From DATFVJ01 sp963826515 (GTDB taxonomy: Bacteria; Actinomycetota; Actinomycetes; Streptosporangiales; Streptosporangiaceae), in assembly GCA_963826515.1 (NCBI GenBank), contig CAWGXI010000012.1, forward strand, positions 372,001 through 436,000: DNA of 64,000 bases. The letters run 5' to 3'. The translations under genes and the position numbers were made by a program. This document shows, one piece after another, positions 30,509 through 39,587 of the stretch. Under the pieces are notes generated by a model. The model was not told where the DNA came from. It saw only the letters and a program-made list of their open reading frames with translations, and made no database searches. Each line of letters opens with the position of its first letter. Position 1 is the stretch's first letter.

Positions 30509-31585
30509 GTGGAACAGGAGATCCGGTTCTGCACAGCACGCGATGGTGTCCGGCTGGCCTACGCTACCCACGGAAGCGGGCCGGCGATAGTCAAGGTCGC
30601 ACACTGGTTCACCCACCTCGAACTCGAGTGGGACAGCCCGCTGTGGCGGCACTGGTGGACAGAGCTCGGCCGCGGCCGTCGTGTCGTGCGATACGACCTG
30701 CGCGGCTGCGGCCTGTCCGACCGGCAGCCCACGAACCTGGACCTCGACGCGTTCGTCGCCGACCTCGAGAGCGTCGTCGACGCCGCGCGCCTCGGCCGGT
30801 TCGGGCTGCTCGGCATCTCCGGGGGTGGCGCGACCGCGATCCGCTACGCGTTGCGCCATCCCGATCGGGTGAGCCACCTGGTGTTGTGCGGCGCGTACGC
30901 CCGCGGGCGCAACAGGCGCGACGCGACGCCGAAGCAACGTGCCGAGACCGAGCTGCTCCAGTCGATAGTCAACTTCGGATGGGACGCGGCGACGCCGGTC
31001 TTCCGCAGGGTGTTCTCCTCCCTATTGGTGCCCGACGCGACCGAGCAGCAGAAGGCCTGGCTGGATGAACTCATGCACATCTCCACCTCACCCGAGACGG
31101 CCACTCGGCTGCGCGAGGTCTGGTCTGAAGACGACCTCACCGGCCTGCTCGCCCGGGTAACGACGCCAACCCTCGTGGCCCACTCTCAGGAGGATCAACT
31201 GTCGCCGTTCGAGGAGGCTCGCCTGTTGGCCGCAGGCATCCCGGGCGCACGGCTGCTCCCGCTCGACAGCCGCAACCACGCCCTGCTGGCCAGCGAGCCG
31301 GCCTGGCCGGTGTTCGTCACCGAGCTGCGCGCCTTCCTCGGCGCCCCCGCCGCAGCTCCCGTGCCGCCTCGTGAACCGCTGAGCAGCCGGGAACTCGAGG
31401 TCCTCGAGTTGGTAGCCTACGGCCTGGCCAACGAGCAGATCGCCGCTCGGCTCGGGTTGAGCACCCGCACCGTCGAGCGGCACCTATCGAACAGTTACGC
31501 CAAGCTTGACGTGTCCGGCAGATCCGCGCGAGCCGCCGCCGCTGCCTACCTCGCCCGGCACCCGCAACGGCCCGGCGATCGCTGA
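30509..31585 (+). CDS. Alpha/beta hydrolase fused to a LuxR-type DNA-binding domain
   Basis: A 358-residue fusion. Residues 1-280 are an alpha/beta hydrolase: VVRYDLRGCGLSDRQP, nucleophile Ser about 104 in LLGISGGGATAIRYA, Asp in AHSQEDQLSP and His in LDSRNHALLA. Residues 295-350 are a LuxR helix-turn-helix (PLSSRELEVLELVAYGLANE, then LSTRTVERHLSNSYAKLDV). The triad looks intact, so the hydrolase may sense or degrade a ligand while the C-terminus binds DNA. It starts at a GTG 30 bases after the methyltransferase gene. The architecture is known in actinobacteria but ligands are not. Confidence 0.88.
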   Translation: MEQEIRFCTARDGVRLAYATHGSGPAIVKVAHWFTHLELEWDSPLWRHWWTELGRGRRVVRYDLRGCGLSDRQPTNLDLDAFVADLESVVDAARLGRFGLLGISGGGATAIRYALRHPDRVSHLVLCGAYARGRNRRDATPKQRAETELLQSIVNFGWDAATPVFRRVFSSLLVPDATEQQKAWLDELMHISTSPETATRLREVWSEDDLTGLLARVTTPTLVAHSQEDQLSPFEEARLLAAGIPGARLLPLDSRNHALLASEPAWPVFVTELRAFLGAPAAAPVPPREPLSSRELEVLELVAYGLANEQIAARLGLSTRTVERHLSNSYAKLDVSGRSARAAAAAYLARHPQRPGDR

Positions 31586-31624
31586 CCCAGGCCGCCGACC
31601 CAGGCTGTCACGCGGCACCTGGCC

Positions 31625-31870
31625 GGGTTCAGCTGTCCGGTGCTCGGCGCGGACCTCCCCCCTGTGATGATCGACGTTGCGCGCGCCCGCCACCCGGGCA
31701 TCCCTTCCACGTCGAGTCGATGCTCGAGTCGTCGGTCGACGATGCAGCCGAAGCGGCGCGGTCACGACCTACAAGCTCACACCTGGCCGCGGCGCCGGGC
31801 GCACAGATCACCACAGCGAAGGCCAGTCTTGCGGTGCTGACGGCTGCTCGCGATTCGGCGATCTCTTGCG
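31625..31870 (+). pseudogene. Methyltransferase fragment
   Basis: CPVLGADLPPVMIDVARARH and PGIP followed, after a shift, by HVESMLESSVDDA match motif II and following part of class I methyltransferases (GVDLSPVMIDVARARHPGIPF). Both flanks are missing. Confidence 0.45.
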
Positions 31871-32117
31871 GCGAAGCCGCATAGAAGTGCGCATGGCCAT
31901 GCAGCGGCCCGTATGCACATGCAGCATTGAAGTCGCACTGATCTCGGCATGTGCGGGCATCGGTCGGCCGCGTCCGCGACGACGAGGGACATAGGGATCA
32001 TCCTGTTTCGGTGCACGAGAGCGTCCCGGCAGGCGGAGATTGGCGCGGACATGAAGCCGTGCCCACCGACTGCGGGGTAACTGGCCGGGTGCTTGGCGGG
32101 CGCAGGTTGGAGACGGC

Positions 32118-32400
32118 CTACGGCATCCTTGTCGGCTCGGCTTGTTCGACATATTCGAGGAAGAGCCGTCGTTGGAAGCCGCCGCGCTGGGCGCGTTTGT
32201 CGGCGGCAAGTGCGAGCAGTTCCTCCCAGGTCATTCCGAGTGTCGTCACCAGTGCCTCAAGGACCTCCAGGACGTCGGCGAGTTCAGCGGCGAGGTCGTC
32301 AGCCGTGGCCTGGCTGGCCTCGTGGGCCTCTTCTGTCAGCTTGGCTAGCAGCGCGGTGCGGTAGTTCAGCCGCTAGGCATCCACCAGATCCGGGTTGCGT
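32118..32400 (-). pseudogene. MazG-like/phosphoribosyl-ATP pyrophosphohydrolase-like fragment
   Basis: After an in-frame TAG the frame reads RLNYRTALLAKLTEEAHEAS, LAAELADVLEVLEALVTTLG, MTWEELLALAADKRAQRGGF and QRRLFLEYVEQAEP. The EE...ELADV metal-binding pattern is that of MazG-type nucleotide pyrophosphohydrolases and the end is complete. The TAG, where Ala would be expected after NPDLVDA, separates it from its start. Confidence 0.6.
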
Positions 32401-32439
32401 GCCGTGACCATCGACGCCTGGCAAGATCAGCCGGCGCGA

Positions 32440-32967
32440 CCGAGGTGCGCGCGCTCTACGATGCGGCGGGACTCGACCTGGGGGGCAGACCTGAAGGCGC
32501 TGCACAACGCGACACGCATCAAGGCGGACCCGGCCGCGGTCCGCTACCTGGCGAACAACATCACCTTCGACGGCCAGCTCAATATCCCGGTGCTCACGAT
32601 GCATACCACCGGCGACGGGCTCGTCGTGCCGGAAAACGAGCGGGCCTGCAGCGGCGTTGTGGATAAGGCAGGCGACGCGCGGCTGCTCCGGCAGGTCTTC
32701 GTCCACCGGGCCGGTCACTGCGCGTTGACGCCCGCGGAGACGATCACCGCCGCACAGGACCTGCTGCACCGCCTGCGCGCCGGACGGTGGGGGCAGGACG
32801 CGACCGACCCGGCCGCCCTGAACACCGCCGCCGCGGCGCTCGGCGCTACCTATAACGTGTTCGCTTCCGGCAGCCAGTTGGTCGCCACCCCGCCCGCGTT
32901 CCTGCGCTACGAACCCGCGCTATACCTACGGCCCTTCGACGTCCCGGGCACCGCTGAGGGACGCTGA
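32440..32967 (+). pseudogene. Alpha/beta hydrolase C-terminal fragment
   Basis: RALYDAAGLDLG is followed by a one-base shift and then DLKALHNATRIKADPAAVRY, LNIPVLTMHTTGDGLVVPEN (acid residue), FVHRAGHCALTPAETITAAQ (catalytic His) and a C-terminal cap. The nucleophile half is absent. The remaining open frame from 32395 could still be translated. Confidence 0.55.
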
Positions 32968-33132
32968 TGGCAGGATCGCGCCCGGCCCCGGAACCCCCCG
33001 CAGGCGCCACCTTCGGTGGGCGCTTTCCCGGCAGAGCCGTTAAGGATATTCGTTTGCGGCGGCCTCAAGGGGGGCGAGGCGGGTTAGCTTGTGAATGTGT
33101 ATGCAATGGAGCAGCGACAGAGGTGAGCCGAC

Positions 33133-34665
33133 ATGGCCGGACATGACAGAATCAGGTCCCCGCGATTGCGGCGCAAGATCATGGCCGCGGAGGACGCCGC
33201 CGCGCTGATCCCGGCGGGGGCGAACGTGGGGATGAGCGGTTTCACCGGCGCCGGCCATCCGAAGGCCATCCCGGCAGCTCTCGCGAAAAGGATCGAGACC
33301 GCGAACGCCGCCGGGCGGGGATTCCGCGTCGGCGTCTGGACGGGCGCCGCGACGGCGCCGGACCTGGACGGCGGCCTTGCCAGGGTTAAGGGCATCGACC
33401 TGCTGCTGCCCTACCAGGATGATCCGGTCACCCGGCAGCGGATCAACGCGGGCCAGATGGACTACATCGACCTGCACCTGTCGCACGTGGCGCAGATGGT
33501 CGAGGAGGGCTTCTTCGGCCGGCTCGACTTCGCAGTGATCGAGGCGGTCGGGGTGACCGCCGACGGCAACCTGATCCCTTCCACCTCGGTCGGCAACAAC
33601 AGGACCTGGATCGAGCAGGCCGGCCAGATTATCGTTGAGGTCAACGCTCACCAGAGCGAGGATCTCGACGGCTTTCACGACATCTACTACGGAATGTCAG
33701 TGCCGCCCCACCGCCAGCCCATCCCTATCACCGCGCCCGGCGACCGGATCGGCCAGCCACACCTGATCTGCCCGGCCGACAGGGTCGTCGCGGTCGTCCA
33801 GACCGACGCCCCGGATTACTACACCCCCTTTGCATCGCACGACGCTGTCTCTGCGGCGATCGCCGGCCACGCCATCGACTTTTTCGCCAACGAGGTGGCA
33901 CATGGCCGCCTGCCCCGCGACCTGCTCCCGCTGCAGTCGGGGGTCGGCAACGTGGCAAACGCGGTCCTGCAAGGGCTCGACAGCGGGCCGTTCGAGCGGC
34001 TCACCGCCTACACCGAGGTCATCCAGGACGGCATGCTGGAGATGCTTGAGTCGGGGAAGCTACTTGTCGTCTCGGGCACCGCCTTCACGCTGAGCAAGGA
34101 GACCAGCGATTGGTTCTACAGCCAACTGCCGCGATACCGGCAGAAGATAGTGCTGCGACCGCAGACAGTAACTAATCATCCCGAGGTCATCCGCCGCCTT
34201 GGTGTCCTGTCGATGAACGCCATGCTTGAGGCGGATATCTACGGCAACGTCAACTCATCCCACGTCATGGGCACCATGATGCAGAACGGCATCGGCGGGT
34301 CCGGCGACTTCACCAGGAACGCCTACATCTCCATGTTCGTCAGCCCATCGCAGGCCAAGGGCGGCGCCATCTCCCGCATCGTGCCGATGGCATCCCACGT
34401 CGATCACACCGAGCACGACGTCCAGGTGATCATCACCGAGCAGGGCGTCGCGGATCTCCGCGGCCTGGCCCCGCGGCGGCGCGCCAGGAAAATCATCGAC
34501 AATTGCGCGCACCCGGATTTCAGGCCGGCCCTGGACGACTATTTCGACCGGGCATTCGCAGGCTCCCGCGGTAAGCACACGCCCCACCTGCTCGCCGAGG
34601 TCCTTTCCTGGCATGACCGCTTCGAGCACGAAGGAACGATGCACCAGGAAAGGCCCGGCTCATGA
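33133..34665 (+). CDS. Acetyl-CoA hydrolase/CoA transferase (Cat1/AarC type)
   Basis: A complete 510-residue enzyme of the acetyl-CoA hydrolase/transferase family, which moves CoA between acetate and succinate or related acids. The catalytic Glu lies near 295 in AYTEVIQDGMLEM, which would form the glutamyl-CoA intermediate. Other family marks are MSGFTGAGHPKAIPAALAK, LQSGVGNVANAV, the glycine loop NGIGGSGDFTRNA and VIITEQGVADLRGLAPRRRA. AGAGGTGA precedes the ATG. It stands alone between broken genes. Transfer versus hydrolysis cannot be told from the sequence. Confidence 0.92.
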   Translation: MAGHDRIRSPRLRRKIMAAEDAAALIPAGANVGMSGFTGAGHPKAIPAALAKRIETANAAGRGFRVGVWTGAATAPDLDGGLARVKGIDLLLPYQDDPVTRQRINAGQMDYIDLHLSHVAQMVEEGFFGRLDFAVIEAVGVTADGNLIPSTSVGNNRTWIEQAGQIIVEVNAHQSEDLDGFHDIYYGMSVPPHRQPIPITAPGDRIGQPHLICPADRVVAVVQTDAPDYYTPFASHDAVSAAIAGHAIDFFANEVAHGRLPRDLLPLQSGVGNVANAVLQGLDSGPFERLTAYTEVIQDGMLEMLESGKLLVVSGTAFTLSKETSDWFYSQLPRYRQKIVLRPQTVTNHPEVIRRLGVLSMNAMLEADIYGNVNSSHVMGTMMQNGIGGSGDFTRNAYISMFVSPSQAKGGAISRIVPMASHVDHTEHDVQVIITEQGVADLRGLAPRRRARKIIDNCAHPDFRPALDDYFDRAFAGSRGKHTPHLLAEVLSWHDRFEHEGTMHQERPGS

Positions 34666-34719
34666 CATGTGTCGCGGGCAGGTCGTGACAGCTGGCTTAG
34701 CGGCGCCCTAGCCGAGGCT

Positions 34720-35025
34720 CTAGGGGATCTGCCGCTAGCCCTGGCGCTGGCGCTGGCGCCAGCGGCAGCCGCCAAGTTCATGTACGCCCGCAACCTGCCC
34801 GCCGGCGGCGCCCCCATCACCGCCCGCCACAGCGGCGCCGAGCTGATGTACCACAGCGGCAACGTCATCGACGTCGCTGTCGCCGTCGTGATGACCCAGT
34901 GGTACCAGGCCACCCGCCGGGCTCTGGCGCGCAGACGGCGCAGATCAGCCACCGCGGGCCCGGATCACCCCATGGCCGTGACCAGCCCACGAAGAGTGAA
35001 CGCTCATGCTCGGCCGTACCGCTGA
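34720..35025 (+). pseudogene. CtaG-like membrane protein, C-terminal fragment
   Basis: The frame has a hydrophobic helix, then GAELMYHSGNVIDVAVAVVM and TQWYQATRRALARRRRR, which resemble the last helix of actinobacterial CtaG/copper-type cytochrome oxidase assembly proteins. The rest of the protein is missing; assignment rests on a short match. Confidence 0.4.
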
Positions 35026-35227
35026 TCACCCCGCTCACTGCTCGGGGACACGACCCGGCGGCGCATGTCGGCGCGCTTCTCCTGGTGCTCGGCGGCGGGC
35101 GTAAGATGGCGGTCGTCGCGGAGCCGGGCCGGCTACGTCATGACCCGCCCCCAGTTCGTACCGATCGAAGCGCTCACCCCCGGCGCCCTGTGGTCCCGGC
35201 GGGTGCTGCGGGTCGCTGGCTCATGAA

Positions 35228-35246
35228 GGCCGCCTTCGGCGGTTTT
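35228..35246 (+). terminator. Possible short intrinsic terminator
   Basis: CCGCC-TTC-GGCGG followed by TTTT. The stem is only five base pairs, so this is tentative. Confidence 0.3.
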
Positions 35247-35282
35247 GGCTGGGTGCGCGGCCACCTCCTGGTCGGCCGGCCC

Positions 35283-35328
35283 CCGGCTAGCCCATTATTC
35301 CGGGGCCCCGGAATAATGGGCTAGCCGG
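35283..35328. repeat. 46-bp perfect palindrome without loop
   Basis: Two 23-base arms (CCGGCTAGCCCATTATTCC then GGGG, and its complement) meet between 35305 and 35306. It ends 31 bases before the start of the MBL gene. The AT-rich core within GC-rich arms is unlike the surrounding DNA. It may be an operator, terminator or small mobile repeat. Confidence 0.9.
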
Positions 35329-35359
35329 ATCGGATCAGGTCGACATGGAAGGAGCTGTC

Positions 35360-36433
35360 ATGTGCTCGGAGCCGCGGACCGCTGCACCAGCGCCAATCAT
35401 GCCTGCAACGGTCCAGGACGCCCCCTGTGAGGGCGAGCTGATCCCCCTCGAACCGGTCGACTCGGTCGCGATCACCACGATCTGCGACAACACCGTCGAC
35501 ATCCTCATGCTCGACGAGGGGCCCGCGCACCGGCTGCTCGGGCGCCCCGGTAAACCCCCGACCATCGCCGCGCCGACCCTCGAAGAAGGCAAGGTGGTGG
35601 ACTCTCCGCGGGCTGAGCACGGCTTCTCCGCACACGTGGCGGTGACCAAGGGCGGCCAGGTGCACCGTATGCTCTTCGACACCGGGCTCAGCCCGGCCGG
35701 GTGCACAGAGAACCTGGCCAGGCTCGACCTCAGCGCCTCCGACCTGGAGGCCATCGTGTTGAGCCATGGCCACTTCGACCACACCACCGGGCTGTCAGGA
35801 CTGGTGAAGACGCTGGGCCGCGCTTCGCTACCGGTGGTTATTCATCCCGAGTTCTGGAGCCGCCGGCGCCTCGTGATCCCGGGCCGCGAACCCATGAATC
35901 TGCCCACCACGAGCCGCCAGGCCCTCACCGGCGCCGGGTTCGAGATCATCGAAGAACGCCAGCCCTCATTCCTGTTCGCCGGCTCGGTGCTTGTGACCGG
36001 CGAGGTGGACAGGAGCACGGCCTTCGAGACTGGTTTCCCGATCCACCAGGCATATCGCCACGGCGCCTGGGAGGCGGACCCGCTCATCCTCGACGACCAG
36101 GCCCTGGTGGTGCACGTGGCGGGCAGGGGTCTTGTGATCCTGACCGGGTGCGGGCATGCGGGCATCGTGAACATCTGCCGGTACGCCCGCCGGCTCACCG
36201 GCGTCCAGCGCATCTACGCGGTGCTCGGCGGGTTCCACCTGAACGGGCCGCTGTTCGAGCCGATCATCGGTGCGACCTGCGACGCGCTGGAAGAGATGGC
36301 ACCGGAGGTGATCGTTCCCGGTCACTGCACGGGATGGAAAGCCACCCACGCCATAGCCGCCCGGTTCCCGCAGAACTTCATCCAGAACTCCGTCGGGACC
36401 ACCTTCGACCTCGGGCCGGCGCACGCCGCATGA
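35360..36433 (+). CDS. MBL-fold metallo-hydrolase (COG1237, dihydropteroate-synthase-like MBL)
   Basis: A 357-residue metallo-beta-lactamase-fold protein. The metal motif is VLSHGHFDHTTG (H136, H138, D140, H141), with later ligands in LTGCGHAGIVNICRYARR and VLGGFHLNGP. GCGHAGIVN and the terminal GHCTGWKA place it with the COG1237 group (MptE/tetrahydromethanopterin-type names, function in actinobacteria unknown). The ATG at 35360 follows AAGGAG; an ATG at 35345 lacks one. No signal peptide. It converges with acuC. Confidence 0.87.
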   Translation: MCSEPRTAAPAPIMPATVQDAPCEGELIPLEPVDSVAITTICDNTVDILMLDEGPAHRLLGRPGKPPTIAAPTLEEGKVVDSPRAEHGFSAHVAVTKGGQVHRMLFDTGLSPAGCTENLARLDLSASDLEAIVLSHGHFDHTTGLSGLVKTLGRASLPVVIHPEFWSRRRLVIPGREPMNLPTTSRQALTGAGFEIIEERQPSFLFAGSVLVTGEVDRSTAFETGFPIHQAYRHGAWEADPLILDDQALVVHVAGRGLVILTGCGHAGIVNICRYARRLTGVQRIYAVLGGFHLNGPLFEPIIGATCDALEEMAPEVIVPGHCTGWKATHAIAARFPQNFIQNSVGTTFDLGPAHAA

Positions 36434-36470
36434 GGCGCCCCTGGACCCCGCTACCCGGCCTGGAAGCCGG

Positions 36471-37700
36471 TCAGGGCTGCGGGTCCAGCCCGTGGTCCGG
36501 AAATACCGCCACCCGGGTGGCCATGATCGACCGGTCCACGTGGTCAGCGGGATCGTAACCGTTCCTGAACGGCGTGTACACGGCGGGCTCCCAGTCGGTC
36601 ATCCATTCCGGCGCACGCTCGCCGGTCCGCGCCTCCGCGTACTCGCGCCACGCCGGCGGTGTCGGCGCGCCGGGGTCAACTGGGTGGCCGGCGGCCTCGG
36701 CGAGCAGATGCGTCCAGGCTCTCGGCACTACCTGCACAACCGCGTAGCCGCCGCCACCGATGAGCACCCAGCGGCCGCCCGCGGTCTCGTGCGCCAGCTG
36801 GTGCATGGCGGTGCAGGCGACGTGCATCGCGTCGATGCTCAGGTCGAAATGGGCGAGCGGGTCAAGCCGATGGCTGTCGCAGCCATGCTGGCTGACCAGC
36901 ACCTGCGGCCGGAACTGCCGCACCAGCGGAGGAACGATCGCATCGAACGCCCGCAGCCAGCCCGTATCCCCGGTGCCAGCAGGAAGCGCGACGTTGACGG
37001 CGTAACCGGCGCCCGCGCCCGACCCAGTTTCGGCGGCGAGGCCGGTGCCGGGAAACAAAGTACGCGGATGCTCGTGCAGGCTGATGGTCAGCACGCGAGG
37101 ATCCGTGTAGAAGGCAGCCTGCACGCCATCCGCGTGGTGCACATCCAGGTCGACATAGGCGATCCGTTCGGCGCCCTCGGTGAGCAGCCACTTGATCGCG
37201 ATCGCGGGATCGTTGTACACGCAGAACCCGCTGGCCGCGTCGCGCATAGCATGATGCAGACCGCCCGCCAGGTTGGCGGCGTGCCCGGCCACCCCGCCCC
37301 AGACAGCGCTCGCCGCGGCGACACTGGCGCCGGCGACGAGCGCGGACGCCTCGTGCATCCCGCCGAACACGGGGTTGTCGACAGTGCCGAGCCCGGCCGC
37401 GGGGTCGGGCGCCAGCGTCTGGCCCGCGCGCCGGACAGCGGCGATATAGGCCGGATCGTGAACGAGTTCGAGCAGCGCGTCGCTGGCCGGCTCGGGGAGG
37501 GCCAGCGACACCCCTGGCGCATCAAACACGCCCAATCCGCGGGCAAGCGCCAGGGTGAGCTCGATGCGGACCGGGGCGAGCGGATGCCCCGGCCCGAAAT
37601 CGTAGGCCGCGAGCGCATCGTCCCAAACCACCTCAAGCGTGCCGCCCACAGCGCCGCCCACCAATCCTCGGCTACCCTTGCGCGCCCCGGTCGCGGTCAC
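36471..37700 (-). CDS. acuC: AcuC-type deacetylase (histone deacetylase superfamily)
   Basis: A 409-residue arginase-fold deacetylase. The zinc and charge-relay motifs are visible: GGLHHAMRDAASGFCVYNDP, AYVDLDVHHADGVQ and SQHGCDSHRLDPLAH. Members remove acetyl groups from lysines of, for example, acetyl-CoA synthetase. The C-terminal tail is identical in pattern to the deleted copy at 12769-13171, so this is the working paralog. It starts at a GTG and is divergent from the short-chain dehydrogenase remnant at 37735. Confidence 0.9.
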   Translation of the reverse strand: MTATGARKGSRGLVGGAVGGTLEVVWDDALAAYDFGPGHPLAPVRIELTLALARGLGVFDAPGVSLALPEPASDALLELVHDPAYIAAVRRAGQTLAPDPAAGLGTVDNPVFGGMHEASALVAGASVAAASAVWGGVAGHAANLAGGLHHAMRDAASGFCVYNDPAIAIKWLLTEGAERIAYVDLDVHHADGVQAAFYTDPRVLTISLHEHPRTLFPGTGLAAETGSGAGAGYAVNVALPAGTGDTGWLRAFDAIVPPLVRQFRPQVLVSQHGCDSHRLDPLAHFDLSIDAMHVACTAMHQLAHETAGGRWVLIGGGGYAVVQVVPRAWTHLLAEAAGHPVDPGAPTPPAWREYAEARTGERAPEWMTDWEPAVYTPFRNGYDPADHVDRSIMATRVAVFPDHGLDPQP

Positions 37701-37734
37701 GCGCGCCTAACCTGCGGGATGTCATAACGCCACG

Positions 37735-37990
37735 TTGTGCCTGAGGCGGCTGGAAAAGCAGGGCACGAAGGCCCTATTCCAGCGAACATTCGTCACTGGC
37801 CCAGGCGGCCGCCGCCGCGGGCGCCACGCCGTCCAGACCTCGACGGCGCTCGAGGAGGCGGTCGAACGGATGCGCCGCGGCGAGCGGCTGCCGCACTCGG
37901 CGTCGATGGCGGAGATGGGCGCGGCCTGCGTGGCGTCGGCCGACTCGCACTTGCTCACCGGCACAGCTGCGTCCATGACTGTGTTCCCGA
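37735..37990 (+). pseudogene. Short-chain dehydrogenase C-terminal fragment
   Basis: TALEEAVERMRRGERLPHSA, MAEMGAACVASADSHLLTGT fits the C-terminal end of SDR enzymes (ERxxLGRxATxEDVAxxxxFxAS...xTGT). The cofactor and catalytic parts are missing. Confidence 0.45.
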
Positions 37991-38038
37991 TCGTCCCGGA
38001 TTTCGCGCGCTACCCGCGGTACGGACGCGACCTGACGC

Positions 38039-38270
38039 TTACGTTCGGGGCAGGCTCGTCGGCCCACCGAAAAGCTCCGGGTTGAAGTAGTTGCCGATAC
38101 GCCCGATGCCCTGGGCTACGAGCAGCGCGGGTGCCACCGCGTCCATGAAGACCGGCACGCCCGCGCCCTGCCTGCGCAGCCGCCTCACGCCGGCGGCAAG
38201 AGCGACCCCGCCCCAGATGCCAAGCCCGCCATCCCACACCGCGAACGGCCCCCACCAGTGCGGCGGAATG
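38039..38270 (-). pseudogene. Prolipoprotein diacylglyceryl transferase (Lgt) fragment
   Basis: FAVWDGGLGIWGGVALAAGV and APALLVAQGIGRIGNYFNPE, then LFGGPTSLP, match the Lgt signature (GRIGNFxNxE). Both termini are absent, and a dedicated start is not seen. Confidence 0.7.
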
Positions 38271-38425
38271 TGCTTGGGCGTGCGGCAGCGCGTGTGGCTG
38301 CGCGGCAGCCGTTCAGGAGCATGACTGTGACCCCGGTCCCGGCGCTGCCCGGCGTTCCGCCGGGGCGACGCGGCTCCCTGCGGCAGGAGCCCGATGCCGC
38401 TGAGGTGCCGGGAGCAGATGAAGCT

Positions 38426-38441
38426 ATACCTATTGGGGTAT
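38426..38441. promoter_or_regulatory. CsoR/CstR-type operator, copy 1 (imperfect)
   Basis: ATACCTATTGGGGTAT. One arm is degenerate. It lies 42 bases before the next copy, so the two may act as a pair for the rhodanese gene. Confidence 0.55.
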
Positions 38442-38482
38442 TTCATTTCGCGGTCTTAGGTCGGGTATGTTGGCAGCGACAG

Positions 38483-38498
38483 ATACCCCAGAGGGTAT
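38483..38498. promoter_or_regulatory. CsoR/CstR-type operator, copy 2
   Basis: ATACCCCAGAGGGTAT, 16 bases before the GTG of the rhodanese gene. Confidence 0.7.
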
Positions 38499-38514
38499 GT
38501 ATACGGAGGTTGTG

Positions 38515-38859
38515 GTGGTCCCAGAGATCGATCTGCCGTCGTTCGCCGCCGCGCATGCGGACGGCGCGTTCGTGCTGGACGTGCGCGAGTCGGCGGAGTA
38601 CGCCGCCGGTCACGTGCCCGGCGCCCGGCTCGTCCCGATGGCGTCCGTGCACGCCCGGATGCGCGAAGTGCCGGCGGACCGGCCGGTGTATGTGATCTGC
38701 GCGAGCGGCAACCGGAGCTACACGGCGGCCTGGTGGCTGCGCGGCAGCGGCATCGATGCGATCTCGGTCGCCGCTGGCACCACCGGGTGGATCCGCGCGG
38801 GTCACCCGGTTGCGCACGGCCCGCACGCGGGCCAGCCGGCCGCCCGGGCATCCCGATAA
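38515..38859 (+). CDS. Rhodanese-domain sulfurtransferase
   Basis: A 114-residue single rhodanese domain: FVLDVRESAEYAAGHVPGAR, then the active-site loop VICASGNRS with Cys about 62, and AWWLRGSGIDAISVAAGTTG. Such proteins carry sulfane sulfur as a Cys persulfide. The GTG at 38515 is chosen because GGAGG lies five bases upstream; an ATG at 38497 would overlap the operator. Placed behind an operator of the same kind as the other sulfur genes, it is probably part of that regulon. The MBL remnant follows after 21 bases. Confidence 0.85.
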   Translation: MVPEIDLPSFAAAHADGAFVLDVRESAEYAAGHVPGARLVPMASVHARMREVPADRPVYVICASGNRSYTAAWWLRGSGIDAISVAAGTTGWIRAGHPVAHGPHAGQPAARASR

Positions 38860-38880
38860 GACAACGGAGACGTCTGGCCA

Positions 38881-39020
38881 TGTGCGAGATCATCAGCGTC
38901 GGCACCCCGTCGCTCGGTGACCGCAGCTACCTCGCCCACGACGGCGAGGTCGCCCTTCGTCGTCGATGCGCAGCGCGATATCGACCGGATGCTTGGCCTG
39001 GCGGCACGGCAGATGCTTGC
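38881..39020 (+). pseudogene. ETHE1-like MBL hydrolase, N-terminal fragment
   Basis: MCEIISVGTPSLGDRSYLAH, then, after a shift, FVVDAQRDIDRML matches the start of the intact gene at 39588 (TLETPNLGDRSYLV, AIDPQRDIDRVL). Everything from the metal motif on is missing, so it is a second, deleted copy. Confidence 0.75.
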
Positions 39021-39171
39021 GGTACTGCGAAGCCGTGCCACGCCACGGCAGCCGTTCGGGATCTTGATACATAACGGCTGCCGCGCGCCGCGTCACCCAC
39101 CGCGGGCGCGCCGGGCCCGGGCGTTCGCCCGAGCGCCCGGGTGGGACTGCCGCCGTTGTCTGTGTTGAGGC

Positions 39172-39425
39172 TTACGACGGTGCGGGGGCGGGGCCGCCGG
39201 GGTGGAGCGGGAGGGTGAGGACGAACGTGGCGCCGCGCCCCGGCCCGGCTGAGGATGCAGTGACGTCGCCGTGAGCGCGGGCGATGTTGCGGGCAATGGT
39301 CAATCCGATAGCCGAGCCGCTGGAGCGGCGCGGCTGCCCGGGCGCGCGGTAGAACCGCTCGAACACGCGCTCCAGGTCCCCGGCGGCCAGGCCAGTCCCG
39401 GTTTCGGTGACCACGACCTCGGCCC
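39172..39425 (-). pseudogene. Sensor histidine kinase, C-terminal ATPase fragment
   Basis: Reads EVVVTETGTGLAAGDLERVF, ERFYRAPGQPRRSSGSAIGL and TIARNIARAHGDVTASS, the G1-F-G2 region of a HATPase domain (D in DTGxGI is replaced by E/T). A TAG precedes it; the sensor and phosphoacceptor parts are missing. Confidence 0.65.
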
Positions 39426-39544
39426 GCTAGGCAGCACCTCCGGCCTCGCGGCGCGGATCGTTCGCCTGGCCGGAGCTCGAACGAAATCCCGGACCCCCGG
39501 CTTGTGACGGGAATGCCCCGGGCGGGCCCCACGTTGCTACATAT

Positions 39545-39560
39545 ATACCCCATGGGGTAT
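39545..39560. promoter_or_regulatory. CsoR/CstR-type operator, copy 3 (perfect palindrome)
   Basis: ATACCCCATGGGGTAT, 27 bases before the start of the MBL-rhodanese gene. It is a fully symmetric copy. Confidence 0.8.
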
Positions 39561-39587
39561 CCAGCAGCGGGTGGAGGAGAGTGCGAG

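Noticed and set aside
31871..32117. Possible gene between the methyltransferase scrap and the MazG-like fragment
   Set aside because: Only short frames without a start site or family.
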